Source: Amycolatopsis sp. EV170708-02-1 (GTDB lineage: Bacteria > Actinomycetota > Actinomycetes > Mycobacteriales > Pseudonocardiaceae). Taken from it: 64,000 bases of DNA. Location: assembly GCF_022479115.1 (NCBI RefSeq), contig NZ_CP092497.1:2914001-2978000 (forward strand), given 5' to 3'. The notes beneath the pieces are model-generated. The model was not told the DNA's origin. It saw only the letters and a program-made list of their open reading frames with translations, and searched no databases. This document shows positions 26,738-35,096 of this stretch, one piece after another. Made by a program: the position numbers and the translations under genes. How positions within the stretch are numbered: position 1 is the stretch's first letter; every line of letters begins with the position of its first letter.

Positions 26738-27424
26738 ATGATGCCGGAGATCAAGGAAGGCGCTGCCGGGAACGGCGACGCCGTCGTACGCCTGCCCGGG
26801 ATGCGGGTGGCCTACGAAGGGGCCGCCTTCGACGAATCCGCGCTGGCGGAGACCTGGACCGACCAGCTGCAGGACTGGCTGAACCAGGCCGTCTCCGCCG
26901 GGATCGCCGAACCGAACGCGATGGTGCTCGCCACGGCCGACCCGGAGGGCAGGCCGTCCTCCCGGACCGTCCTGTGCAAGGGCCTCGACGAGCGGGGCGT
27001 CGTGTTCTACACGAACTACACCTCCACCAAGAGCCACGACCTCACCGCGACGCGCTACGCGTCGGTCACCTTCCCCTGGTACCCCCTGCAGCGGCAGGTC
27101 CACGTGCGCGGCGAGGTGGAGAAGGTCAACGTCGCCGAGACCGCCGAATACTGGGCGTCCCGCCCGCGGGGCTCGCAGCTCGGGGCCTGGGCCTCGCCGC
27201 AGTCCCGCGTCGTCGACGGCCGCCGCGCCCTCGAGACCGCGTTGCACGGCATCGAGCGCCGCTTCGCCGACGTCGAGAACATCCCGTTCCCGCCGCACTG
27301 GGGCGGGTGGCGCATCCGGCCCGACGTCGTCGAGTTCTGGCAGGGCCGCGAGGACCGCATGCACGACAGGCTCCGCTACGTCCGGACCGACGACGGCTGG
27401 CAGATCGAGCGCGTCGCGCCGTAA
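26738..27424 (+). CDS. pdxH: Pyridoxamine 5'-phosphate oxidase
   Basis: A 228-residue FMN enzyme that oxidises pyridoxamine or pyridoxine phosphate to PLP. Conserved blocks are EPNAMVLATADPEGRPSSRTVL, FYTNYTSTKSHDL, FPWYPLQRQVHVRG, RPRGSQLGAWASPQS and the C-terminal EFWQGREDRMHDRLRY. ATG 26738 has GGAGG at 8 nt. It is a stand-alone gene followed by a large nested inverted repeat. Confidence 0.96.
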   Translation: MMPEIKEGAAGNGDAVVRLPGMRVAYEGAAFDESALAETWTDQLQDWLNQAVSAGIAEPNAMVLATADPEGRPSSRTVLCKGLDERGVVFYTNYTSTKSHDLTATRYASVTFPWYPLQRQVHVRGEVEKVNVAETAEYWASRPRGSQLGAWASPQSRVVDGRRALETALHGIERRFADVENIPFPPHWGGWRIRPDVVEFWQGREDRMHDRLRYVRTDDGWQIERVAP

Positions 27425-27443
27425 TTTTTGTCTGTGTCTTTTT

Positions 27444-27563
27444 GTCGCGCGCTTCCGAAAACGCGCCGCAGGGGCGCCCGGACCGCTTGCAACTCGCGTT
27501 GGGAGCGGAGGGCGCCCCTCCGTCGCGTTTTCGGGGCCTTCGGCCCGAAAGAGGGCGCGCGAC
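27444..27563. repeat. Nested three-tier inverted repeat downstream of pdxH
   Basis: Three perfect pairs in nested order: GTCGCGCGC 27444-27452 with 27555-27563; CGAAAACGCG 27456-27465 with 27524-27533; GGGGCGCCC 27471-27479 with 27510-27518. An inner hairpin (GGGGCC-TTC-GGCCC) sits in the right arm. An unusual T-rich tract (27423-27443) precedes it. May terminate pdxH transcription. Confidence 0.65.
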
Positions 27564-27640
27564 GGTGAAGTCTCCCCGTCGCGCTGGCGCGCTCCCGGGA
27601 GACCGTTGGGTCACCGAGGCTCGGTGCGGCTGGGAGTGGG

Positions 27641-27718
27641 CTGAAGGGGCCCTTCACCGCATAGGACGCGGCGATGGGGGCCTTCACCGCGTCTGACGCG
27701 GGGAAAGTCCCCTTCGCC
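27641..27718. repeat. Class II palindrome half-units, composite
   Basis: Three related half-units in alternating orientation: starting GAAGGGGCCCTTCACCGC, then a GATGGGGGCCTTCACCGCGT unit paired by CCGCGT-CTG-ACGCGG with the third, GGGGAAAGTCCCCTTC. Same family as 16889-16931 and 31181-31223. Confidence 0.6.
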
Positions 27719-27765
27719 CGCCACTGGGTGACTTAAATCGCGCGCGGATGGTTAGTTAGCGCGGC

Positions 27766-27771
27766 TAAGCT
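27766..27771 (+). promoter_or_regulatory. -10 box TAAGCT of a leaderless start
   Basis: TAAGCT ends 8 nt before the GTG of the MFS gene and no ribosome site is present. It overlaps a small repeat TTAGC-GCG-GCTAA (27756-27768). Confidence 0.4.
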
Positions 27772-27779
27772 GTCGGGTT

Positions 27780-29063
27780 GTGAGTGACGACGTGGGGGTT
27801 GAACAGCGCAAAGGTGTCCGCAAGCTGTTCGGCTCGATCGTCGTCGACACCCGGCCGCTCAAGATCCCCGCGTTCCGCCGCCTCTGGCTCTCCACCGCGG
27901 TCACCGCGATCGGCAGCCAGCTCACCGCCGTCGCGGTCCCCAAACAGGTCTTCGACCTCACCGGCTCGTCGGCCTACGTCGGCCTGACCGGTCTGGTCGC
28001 CCTGATCCCGCTGCTCGTCTTCGGGCTCTGGGGCGGTGCCATCGCGGACGCCGTCGACCGCCGCAAACTGCTCCTGGTCACCAACGTCGGGGTCACGCTC
28101 ACTTCGGCGGTCCTGTGGCTCCAGGCGTTCCTGAACGTCGGCTCCGTCTGGCTCGTACTGGGCCTGCTCGCGGTCAACCAGGCGTTCTTCGCGGTCAACA
28201 TGCCGACCCGCAGCGCCGTCGTCGCCCGCCTGGTCCCGGACAACCTGATCGCGCCCGCGACCGCGCTGAGCAGCACGATGGCCACCTTCGGCGCGGTCTT
28301 CGGCCCGCTGCTCGCCGGTTCGCTGATCCCGATCCTCGGCCTCTCGACGCTCTACCTGATCGACGTCATCGCACTGACCTTGACCCTCATCGCGGTCTAC
28401 AAGCTTCCCCCGATCCCGCCGCTCGGCGAGATCACGCGCCGCGCCGGGATCCGCGACATCATCGACGGCTTCAAATACTTGGCCACGCAGAAGATCCTGC
28501 TGGCCTCGTTCCTCGTCGACATCATCGCGATGGTCGCGGGCATGCCGCGCGCGCTGATCCCGGAGATGGCGGAGCGCACCTTCGGCGACCCGCCCGGCGG
28601 CGGTCCGGCGCTGGGCTGGCTGTACGCCGCGCTCCCCGCGGGCGCGATGCTGATCGGTCTCTTCTCCGGCTGGCTGACCAGGATCCGCAACCAGGGCGCG
28701 GGCGTGATCGTCTCGGTCTGCGTCTGGGGTGCCGCCGTCGCCGGGTTCGGGCTCGCGAACTCGCTGTGGCTCGCGGTGTTCTTCATGGCGCTCGCCGGAG
28801 CCGCCGACATGGTCAGCGCGATCTACCGGATGTCGATCCTGCAGGTCGCCACCACCGACGAGATGCGCGGACGGCTGCAGGGCGTGTTCACCGTCGTCGT
28901 CGCGGGCGGGCCGCGGATCGCCGACCTCACGCACGGCTGGGCGGCCGCCGGTGTCGGCACCGCCGCCGCGGCCTCCGGCGGCGGGGTGCTGGTCATCGTG
29001 CTGGTCGTCGGCGCGGCGCTGCTGATCCCGTCGTTCTGGCGGTACCGGGCCCCGGCGGACTGA
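27780..29063 (+). CDS. MFS transporter, EntS-like
   Basis: A 427-residue major facilitator with about 12 helices. It resembles the EntS/MFS_3 group of siderophore or drug exporters: FRRLWLSTAVTAIGSQLTAVAVPKQVFDLT split over residues 30-60, then GGAIADAVDRRKLLL, and the later MRGRLQGVFTVVVAGGPRIADL. GTG 27780 is probably a leaderless start. A lipoprotein gene follows 24 nt later but has its own -10 box. Substrate unknown. Confidence 0.88.
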   Translation: MSDDVGVEQRKGVRKLFGSIVVDTRPLKIPAFRRLWLSTAVTAIGSQLTAVAVPKQVFDLTGSSAYVGLTGLVALIPLLVFGLWGGAIADAVDRRKLLLVTNVGVTLTSAVLWLQAFLNVGSVWLVLGLLAVNQAFFAVNMPTRSAVVARLVPDNLIAPATALSSTMATFGAVFGPLLAGSLIPILGLSTLYLIDVIALTLTLIAVYKLPPIPPLGEITRRAGIRDIIDGFKYLATQKILLASFLVDIIAMVAGMPRALIPEMAERTFGDPPGGGPALGWLYAALPAGAMLIGLFSGWLTRIRNQGAGVIVSVCVWGAAVAGFGLANSLWLAVFFMALAGAADMVSAIYRMSILQVATTDEMRGRLQGVFTVVVAGGPRIADLTHGWAAAGVGTAAAASGGGVLVIVLVVGAALLIPSFWRYRAPAD

Positions 29064-29074
29064 GTCGCCCGGTC

Positions 29075-29080
29075 TATCGT
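29075..29080 (+). promoter_or_regulatory. -10 box TATCGT of a leaderless start
   Basis: TATCGT ends exactly 7 nt before the lipoprotein ATG at 29088; no ribosome site in between. Confidence 0.5.
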
Positions 29081-29087
29081 CGGGCCC

Positions 29088-29672
29088 ATGCGTATTTCAC
29101 GGGCGATCATCCTGTTCGCCGCTGTCATCGCGACCCTTTCCGCCTGCTCGTCCGGGGACCAGAAGACGGACAACGCGGCCAAGCCGTCGAGCCAGGCCCC
29201 CTCGCCCTCCGCCGCGCCGAGTTCCTCGGCCGCGCCCACCGGCGGCGCCGGCTCGAAGGAGCCGTGCGCGCTGCTGCCCGCCGAGGCCGTCGGCAAGGCC
29301 GTCTCCATCCAGGGCGTGACGTCGGCGCCGGGCCCGGTGCAGGACAACGCCGCCAACGGGGGCAAGGCCAAGAGCTGCGTCTTCTCGGCCGCCGGCAAGC
29401 AGATCGGCGCGCTCGCCGTGACCCGCTTCGAAGGCAACAAGATCAAGCCCGCCGAGATGGTCGCGGCGCTGAAGAAGGCGAAGGCGAACGCGAAGGACGT
29501 CGCCGGTGTCGGCGAGGGCGCCATCTACTACACCGACGAGAACAAGACCGCGACGCTGGCGGCCGCCGAACTCGTGGACAACGTCCCGGTGCTGGTCAAC
29601 TACACCGGCCCGGCGAAGATGACGCAGGACATGATGGTCCCGCTGGTGAAGACCGCGGTCGACGCCAACTGA
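29088..29672 (+). CDS. DUF3558-like lipoprotein
   Basis: A 194-residue lipoprotein with lipobox LSAC at about residue 20, then a Ser/Pro/Ala-rich spacer of about 35 residues and a globular domain starting EPCALLPAEAVG with a second Cys in KSCVFS. This two-Cys layout matches DUF3558 proteins of actinomycetes, whose function is unknown. The start follows a -10 box at 7 nt (leaderless). A hairpin lies 21 nt after the stop. Confidence 0.85.
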   Translation: MRISRAIILFAAVIATLSACSSGDQKTDNAAKPSSQAPSPSAAPSSSAAPTGGAGSKEPCALLPAEAVGKAVSIQGVTSAPGPVQDNAANGGKAKSCVFSAAGKQIGALAVTRFEGNKIKPAEMVAALKKAKANAKDVAGVGEGAIYYTDENKTATLAAAELVDNVPVLVNYTGPAKMTQDMMVPLVKTAVDAN

Positions 29673-29692
29673 GCGAATTACCCAAAGGCGCC

Positions 29693-29713
29693 CTTCGTCA
29701 ACCCGTGACGAAG
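29693..29713 (+). terminator. Hairpin after the lipoprotein gene
   Basis: Perfect arms CTTCGTCA and TGACGAAG around ACCCG. Confidence 0.5.
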
Positions 29714-29767
29714 AACTGACCAAACCGGACTGTCGGCACCAGACGTGATGCGGCACACTCTTGCCGC

Positions 29768-31153
29768 ATGGCGGACACGACGACAACAGAACAGACCGGT
29801 CCGGCCGGTCAGCCGAGCCTCAAACGGGTCATGGGTTCCAAGCTCCTGCTGTTCTTCGTGGTGGGGGACATCATCGGGACGGGCGTCTACGCGCTCACCG
29901 GGCAGGTGGCAGGCCGGGTGGGCGGCGCGCTCTGGCTGCCGTTCCTGATCGCGTTCGTGGTCGCGTTCATGACCGCGTTCAGCTACCTGGAACTGGTCGG
30001 CAAGTACCCGCAGGCGGCGGGGGCCGCGCTCTACACGCACAAGGCGTTCAAGATCCGCTTCCTCACCTTCATGGTGGCGTTCGCGGTGATGTGCTCCGGG
30101 ATCACGTCGGCTTCGTCGGCGGCGAAGGCCTTCGGGGAGACCTATCTCAAGGAGTTCATCACCGCGCCGATGCCGCTGGTGGCGATCCTGTTCGTGATCG
30201 GTCTCGCGCTGATCAACTTCCGCGGGGTCTCCGAATCGGTGAAGACCAACGTGGTGCTGACCTGTATCGAGATCGGCGGCCTGCTGATCATCATCGGGGT
30301 CGGGGTGTGGGCGGTGCTGAACGGCAACGGGGACGCCTCGCGGCTGGTCGAGTTCGACACCGAGAACCAGACGATGCTGGTGGCGATCACGTCGGCGACG
30401 TCGCTGGCGTTCTTCGCGATGGTCGGTTTCGAGGACTCGGTGAACATGGCCGAGGAGTGCAAGGACCCGATCCGGATCTTCCCGAAGGCGATGCTGTGGG
30501 GCATGGTCATCGCCGCGACCATCTACATCATGGTCTCGGTGACCTCTTCGCTGCTGGTGCCCGCGGACGATCTGGCGGCGGCCAAGAGCAGCGCGCTGCT
30601 GAAGGTGCTCGACGTCGGGGCGCCCGGCTTCCCGCGCGAGGTGTTCTCCGCGATCGGTCTCTTCGCGGTCATCAACTCGGCCCTGATCAACATGCTGATG
30701 GCCAGCCGGCTGCTCTACGGCATGGCGAACCAGCGGATCATCCCGAAGCAGCTGGGCACCGTGCACCCGTTCCGCCGCAGCCCGTGGGTGGCGATCGTGT
30801 TCACCAGCCTGATCGCGATCGGTCTCGTGTCCTTTGTGGACATCGGGGTGCTCGGCGGCACGACGGCGCTGCTGCTGCTGGCGGTGTTCGCCATCGTCAA
30901 CGTCGCGGTCCTGGTGCTGCGCAAGGAGAAGGCGGCGCACAAGCATTTCCGGGCGCCGACGATCATCCCGGTGCTGGCCGCGATCTTCTGCGTCTACCTG
31001 GTGACGCCGTTGTCCGGGCGGCCCGCGCGCGACTACAAGGTCGCCGCGATCCTGCTCGGCGTCGGCATCGTGCTGTGGGGGATCAACTGGCTCGTCATGC
31101 GGGCGACGCACAGTGAAGAGGACCGGCAGCCCGTCGAGCCGCCGGTCGGCTGA
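29768..31153 (+). CDS. APC-superfamily amino acid permease
   Basis: A 461-residue permease with about 12 helices. Helix 1 carries GDIIGTGVYALTGQVAG, the unwound substrate-binding motif of the APC fold, and helix 6 has FFAMVGFEDSVNMAEE. Members import amino acids or polyamines by proton symport. The tail is acidic and cytoplasmic. No partner enzyme lies next to it, so the substrate cannot be named. Confidence 0.92.
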   Translation: MADTTTTEQTGPAGQPSLKRVMGSKLLLFFVVGDIIGTGVYALTGQVAGRVGGALWLPFLIAFVVAFMTAFSYLELVGKYPQAAGAALYTHKAFKIRFLTFMVAFAVMCSGITSASSAAKAFGETYLKEFITAPMPLVAILFVIGLALINFRGVSESVKTNVVLTCIEIGGLLIIIGVGVWAVLNGNGDASRLVEFDTENQTMLVAITSATSLAFFAMVGFEDSVNMAEECKDPIRIFPKAMLWGMVIAATIYIMVSVTSSLLVPADDLAAAKSSALLKVLDVGAPGFPREVFSAIGLFAVINSALINMLMASRLLYGMANQRIIPKQLGTVHPFRRSPWVAIVFTSLIAIGLVSFVDIGVLGGTTALLLLAVFAIVNVAVLVLRKEKAAHKHFRAPTIIPVLAAIFCVYLVTPLSGRPARDYKVAAILLGVGIVLWGINWLVMRATHSEEDRQPVEPPVG

Positions 31154-31180
31154 CCCTCGCCGGGCGGTTTCGAGTGGTGT

Positions 31181-31223
31181 GAAGGGGACTTTCGCCGCAT
31201 TGGACGCGGGGAAAGTCCCCTTC
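31181..31223. repeat. Palindrome, class II, between permease and MBL gene
   Basis: Arms of 18 nt (GAAGGGGACTTTCGCCGC) with one mismatch and a 7-nt loop, placed between convergent genes. Confidence 0.8.
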
Positions 31224-31253
31224 GCGCTGCCGTCCCACCGTCGCCGGGCTCGA

Positions 31254-32081
31254 TCAACCGCGGCTGAGCGCCTGGTACTCCACTGGGCTGTGTGCCGAGA
31301 ACACGGTGACCTCGTCGGCGTGGTCCCGGCTCAGCTCACGCAGCCGCTCGACGTTCTCCAGCCGCGGTTTGCGCAGCGTCTGCACCATGTTCTGGAAAGC
31401 GGTCATCCCCGGCGGGCAGTGCGGCTTCACGGGATCCATCTGGCCGTGGAAGAAGTACGCGTCACCCGCGTGCAGCAGCCAGCCGTCGCCGGTGTCGACC
31501 GCGACGCCCGTGTGGCCCTTGGTGTGCCCCGCGAGCGGTACCAGCAGGATCTCCGGCGGCAGGCCCTTCAGCTCGCGGACGGCCTGGAAGCCGAACCACT
31601 CGTCCCCGGCCTCGTCGTACATGCTCCACAGTGGACGGTGGGCGAACTGGTTGGCGCGGAAGCGCAGCTTCTCGCTCTGATTGGACGGCGACGTCGCCGC
31701 GTCGTGCTCCGCGGTGCGGACGTGCACGACGGCGTTCGGGAAGTCCGCGAGCCCGCCCGCGTGGTCGACGTCGAGGTGGGTGCAGATGATGTGCCGGACG
31801 TCTTCGAGCTTGTGGCCGAGCGCCTCGACGTGGTGGGCCGCCGTCTCCGTCTCGACCGGCTTCGCGCCGACCATGATCGTGAACGGCGTGCCGAGCCACG
31901 CGCCGGGGTTCTCGACACCCTTGCGGCCGAACCCGGTGTCCACCAGAACGAGCCCGTCGCCGGTCTCGACGAGCAGGCAGTGCGCCACCAGCTCCGAGCG
32001 GCGCAGCAGCCCCGGCTGGCCGTCGAGCAGCTTGCCGCCCGGTGCGCGCATCGTGCCGCAGTTCAGGTGGTGGGCCTTCAT
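31254..32081 (-). CDS. Metallo-beta-lactamase-fold hydrolase, AHL-lactonase-like (copy 1)
   Basis: A 275-residue MBL-fold protein. Metal ligands are visible in CTHLDVDHAGG (HxDxDH variant of HxHxDH), AGHTKGHTG and LLHAGDAYF. It resembles N-acyl-homoserine-lactonase-family hydrolases, but actual substrates in actinomycetes are rarely known. It is a tandem paralogue of the next gene; both begin with near-identical HHLNCGTMR. Its ATG at 32081 overlaps that gene's stop by four bases. Confidence 0.88.
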   Translation of the reverse strand: MKAHHLNCGTMRAPGGKLLDGQPGLLRRSELVAHCLLVETGDGLVLVDTGFGRKGVENPGAWLGTPFTIMVGAKPVETETAAHHVEALGHKLEDVRHIICTHLDVDHAGGLADFPNAVVHVRTAEHDAATSPSNQSEKLRFRANQFAHRPLWSMYDEAGDEWFGFQAVRELKGLPPEILLVPLAGHTKGHTGVAVDTGDGWLLHAGDAYFFHGQMDPVKPHCPPGMTAFQNMVQTLRKPRLENVERLRELSRDHADEVTVFSAHSPVEYQALSRG

Positions 32082-32908
32082 AGCCTGCTCCTCTGGCTGA
32101 GCCGTTCGAATGCGGCGGCGTCGTGCGCGGCGAAGACCGTCACTTCGGCACCGTTGTTACTGACAAGTTCGCGCAGCCGGCGCTGGTTGTCCAGTCGTGC
32201 CGTCTTCTCCGTCTGCATGTACGACTCGAAGAAGCCCAAGGCGAAGGGGATGTGCGGGTTTCGCTCCAGCTCGCCGCCGTGGAAGACGGCGTCGCCGGCG
32301 TTGAGGAGCCAGCCGTCACCCGTGTCGACCGCGACGCCGGCGTGGCCGCGGGTGTGCCCGGCCAGGGGGATGATCAGGACGTCCGGGACCCCTTCGAGCT
32401 CACGGACGGCGTCGAAACCGAACCACGGCTCGCCGTCGGCGCGGTACGAGCGCCAGAGCGGCCCATGGTCGAACTGGACCTTGCGGTAGCGGCTCGCCTC
32501 CTTGCGGTCGATCGGCTTCTCCAGCGCCTGGAGCTCGCGGGCGTGGACGTGGACCCGGGCCTGGGGGAAGTCGACGAGCCCGCCCGCGTGGTCGAGGTCG
32601 AGGTGGGTGAGCACGATGTCACGCACGTCGGCCGGGTCGAAGCCGAGCTTGCGGATCTGGGTGGTGGCGCTGAGGTCGTCGTCGCTGTCGGGGTGCACCA
32701 GCCGGACGAAACCGGCGCCGAGCCATTCCACCGGCCGGGTGACGGTGGGCGTCCCGACGCCGGTTTCGACGAGCACGAGCCCTGTGTCGGTCTCCAGCAG
32801 AAGACAGTGGCAGATCAGTTCGGCGCGGCGGAACAGGCCGGGCTTGCCGTCGATGAGTTTGCCGCCGACCGGCCGCATGGTCCCGCAGTTCAGGTGATGG
32901 ACGCGCAT
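32078..32908 (-). CDS. Metallo-beta-lactamase-fold hydrolase, AHL-lactonase-like (copy 2)
   Basis: A 276-residue paralogue of the preceding gene. Metal motifs are LTHLDLDHAGG, AGHTRGHAG and LLNAGDAVFHGG. The two copies share gene order and layout, so they arose by tandem duplication and then diverged. ATG 32908 overlaps the TetR stop (TGATG), placing regulator and both hydrolases in one operon. Confidence 0.88.
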   Translation of the reverse strand: MRVHHLNCGTMRPVGGKLIDGKPGLFRRAELICHCLLLETDTGLVLVETGVGTPTVTRPVEWLGAGFVRLVHPDSDDDLSATTQIRKLGFDPADVRDIVLTHLDLDHAGGLVDFPQARVHVHARELQALEKPIDRKEASRYRKVQFDHGPLWRSYRADGEPWFGFDAVRELEGVPDVLIIPLAGHTRGHAGVAVDTGDGWLLNAGDAVFHGGELERNPHIPFALGFFESYMQTEKTARLDNQRRLRELVSNNGAEVTVFAAHDAAAFERLSQRSRL

Positions 32909-33470
32909 CAGGAGAGCTCCCGTTCGAGTGTGGTGCGGAGATGAGGGGCGATCGCGCGCAGTGGCGCGGTGTCGTGCAACGTCTTGGCCAGCAGCAAGCC
33001 GCCCTCGATGGCGGCGAGGACGACCGTCGCGAGGTGGTCCGCCTTGTCGGTGTCCAGCGCGCCGGCGATGACGGTGTGCCAGGAGTTGTAGCCGTCGGCG
33101 CAGGCCTGGCGGATCACCTCGCTGTCCCCGACGCGTCGAGCGCGACCGTCGCGAGCGGGCAGCCGCGCTGGAAATCCGACTCCTCCAGCGAGGTCGCCAG
33201 CGCGTCGACCACGGTCTCGATACCGGTGACGATGTCGGGCGCGTTCGCGGCGATCGTGCGCAGCTGGTCGCAGAGCCGGTCGGCGGATTGACGGATGGCC
33301 TCGGCGGCCAGCTGCTCCTTGCCGCCGGGGAAGTGGAAGTACAGCGATCCCTTGGGCGCGCCGACGGCGGCGACGAGCTGGTTGAGCCCGGTGGCGTGGT
33401 AACCCTGCTGGTGGAAGAGGTCGGCGGCGGAGTCGAGCATGCGCTGCCGGGTGTCGGTGCGGCGAACCAT
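32908..33470 (-). CDS. TetR-family regulator (LmrA/YxaF type), frame broken by one missing base
   Basis: A 187-residue regulator after repair. ATG 33470 opens MVRRTDTRQRMLDSAADLF with the helix-turn-helix NQLVAAVGAPKGSLYFHF and the LmrA-type mark FQRGCPLATVALDAS, then stops early. The continuation (SEVIRQACADGYNSW to ELS) is in another frame. One extra G in the run of four (C run 33125-33128) joins them as ASGDSEVIRQ. Its stop then overlaps the MBL start. Upstream palindromes suit autoregulation. Confidence 0.85.
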
Positions 33471-33497
33471 GCGGCCGACTTTAACCCAAACTATGAC

Positions 33498-33514
33498 GAC
33501 CGGTCTAGTAAGAC
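33498..33514. promoter_or_regulatory. Overlapping palindromes, likely TetR operator
   Basis: GACCGGTC (33498-33505) and GTCT-AGTA-AGAC (33503-33514) lie between the divergent TetR and HTH genes. AGACCGGTCT-like cores are typical of LmrA/YxaF operators. Confidence 0.5.
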
Positions 33515-33592
33515 TAATTACACAATCCTTCTTGTCTGCGAAGGTTTGTGTAAACTCGGTGGCGAACCGATCAGCGATCGAAGGGAGCGGAC

Positions 33593-34309
33593 ATGGTCGA
33601 TTCGGCTCAGTTGCTCCCGGTCGCGCAGGCGGCGCGAGCGCTGGAGATCTCGCGCGAGCGCGTCCGCGAACTCGTGCACGGCGGCGGTCTTGACGCGGTC
33701 CGGATAGGCCGTGAACTGCTGGTAGACGCCCGATCGGTCGAGCATCGGAAGAGCGTGGTGAAGCCCGCTGCCGGCCGGCCGTTCTCCGCCCGGATGGCGT
33801 GGGGATTCCTGTGGTCGTTGAGCGGCTATCAGCCGTCGTGGATCTCGCCGTCGGAACGAGTCCGGCTCAAGCGCTACGCGCGGGAATACGTGCCGGCCCA
33901 ATGGCCGCGCCTGCTCTCCGGTCGCGCGCGCGTGCACCGCGTACGAATGCTGGCCGGACCGCTCGCACGCCTACGGGACGATCCGCACGCCGTCGTCAGC
34001 GGTCCTGTCGCCGCGGGGCGCCACGGTGCCGACCTGATGGCGGGCGGCGCCGATGAAGAGTTCTACGTGGACGCCGCCCGGTTCGACGAACTCGCGCGGT
34101 CACGGCGGCTCCGCCTGGACAGCCCGGAACCCAACGCGGTGATCCGTGTTCCCGCTCTGCCCGGCATTCTGCGTCCGCCGGGCGCGGGCGGCCTTGCGAT
34201 CCCGGCGGCCGTCGCAGCGGATCTGCTCGACGCGGGTGATGAGCGTTCTATCCTTGCGGCGCAACAACTTCTCACTCGTTTGGGCGAGGTGCATAAGCTC
34301 GGCGGATGA
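33593..34309 (+). CDS. DNA-binding protein with excisionase-type HTH and AbiEi-like C terminus (putative antitoxin)
   Basis: A 238-residue protein. Residues 5-55 form an excisionase/MerR-type helix-turn-helix (VAQAARALEISRERVRELV then RIGRELLVDARSV). The C-terminal third ends LAIPAAVAADLLDAGDERS, like the conserved ADLL-xxGD ending of proteins that pair with AbiEii nucleotidyltransferases. It overlaps the next gene (ATGA, 34306-34309), which is an AbiEii-like NTase. A role as cognate antitoxin/repressor is inferred from this pairing; it is not a canonical AbiEi. Confidence 0.7.
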   Translation: MVDSAQLLPVAQAARALEISRERVRELVHGGGLDAVRIGRELLVDARSVEHRKSVVKPAAGRPFSARMAWGFLWSLSGYQPSWISPSERVRLKRYAREYVPAQWPRLLSGRARVHRVRMLAGPLARLRDDPHAVVSGPVAAGRHGADLMAGGADEEFYVDAARFDELARSRRLRLDSPEPNAVIRVPALPGILRPPGAGGLAIPAAVAADLLDAGDERSILAAQQLLTRLGEVHKLGG

Positions 34310-35085
34310 GCGATTCCGCGCCGCCGCCCAGCCTGGGGACGCTGGCTTTGCCGCCGTTGCAGGGCGAGGGTGACCGCATCGTCTGGCCAGCGATGTTCGA
34401 CCTCGCCGATCGGTTGCCGACGCCCTGGGTGATGATCGGCGGGCAGATGGTCATTCTGCACGGACTGCTGGCCGATCGTTCGATCCCACGGGTGACGAAG
34501 GACATCGATCTCCTCTTCGACGTCCGTTTCACGCTCGACGCGTTCCCGCGCGCACATGAAGTACTCAAGAAGCTGGGGTATGAGGTCGATGGGATCAGCG
34601 CCGACGGCAAGGCGCATCGCTATCTCCATCCGGCGACCGGCATGATGGTCGACCTTCTCGCCCCGGACAAACTCGGCGCCCGTGCTGCCCCGAAGCTCCG
34701 GACGCCTGCGGGAAGGATCGTCTCGATCCCCGGTGGCAAGACCGCGCTCGACGATGCACGGCCGCTCACGGCGACCTATGGCGGGAGAACGTCGACCTTG
34801 TACCTGCCGGGTCTGGCCGCCGCGCTGGTGGTCAAGGTGAAGGCCTTGATCGACGAGCCGCCGAAGCCGGGGATGTCCAGTCGTCATGTCTCCGACATCG
34901 CGTTCCTGGCTTCGCTCGTCGAGGACCCCGATGGACTCTTTCCCGGGGATCCGCCTGCCACTCCTCGTTTCGGATGTTCGGTCGATCCCCTCGACGACCC
35001 ACTCCATCCTGCCTGGCTCGCGCTCGGCACTCCTCATGCCGAAGACGGGTTCAATGCTTGGGAAATCTTGCGCGAGACCGGGTAG
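34306..35085 (+). CDS. AbiEii-like nucleotidyltransferase (putative toxin)
   Basis: A 259-residue NTase-fold protein. The core is WVMIGGQMVILHG, TKDIDLLFD (catalytic Asp pair) and MMVDLLAP (third acidic residue). A helical C-terminal region includes ALVVKVKALIDEPPKPG and the DIAFLASLV segment. It is translationally coupled to the HTH protein upstream, as toxin and antitoxin genes usually are. It differs from the AbiEii at 4734 in its N terminus and is probably a different subfamily. Confidence 0.75.
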   Translation: MSDSAPPPSLGTLALPPLQGEGDRIVWPAMFDLADRLPTPWVMIGGQMVILHGLLADRSIPRVTKDIDLLFDVRFTLDAFPRAHEVLKKLGYEVDGISADGKAHRYLHPATGMMVDLLAPDKLGARAAPKLRTPAGRIVSIPGGKTALDDARPLTATYGGRTSTLYLPGLAAALVVKVKALIDEPPKPGMSSRHVSDIAFLASLVEDPDGLFPGDPPATPRFGCSVDPLDDPLHPAWLALGTPHAEDGFNAWEILRETG

Positions 35086-35088
35086 CGT
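35083..35088 (+). promoter_or_regulatory. -10 box TAGCGT of a leaderless start
   Basis: TAGCGT, whose first three bases are the stop codon of the NTase gene, ends 8 nt before GTG 35097, so the AadA-like gene may have its own promoter. Confidence 0.4.
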
Positions 35089-35096
35089 CGCGGTCC

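Larger units (their letters stand above)
27425..27779. other. 355-bp repeat-filled gap between pdxH and an MFS gene
   Basis: No gene. The left part is a three-tier nested inverted repeat (27444-27563). The right part (27641-27718) carries three diverged half-units of the class II palindrome (GAAGGGGCCCTTCACCGC and relatives). The MFS promoter is at the right end. Confidence 0.6.
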
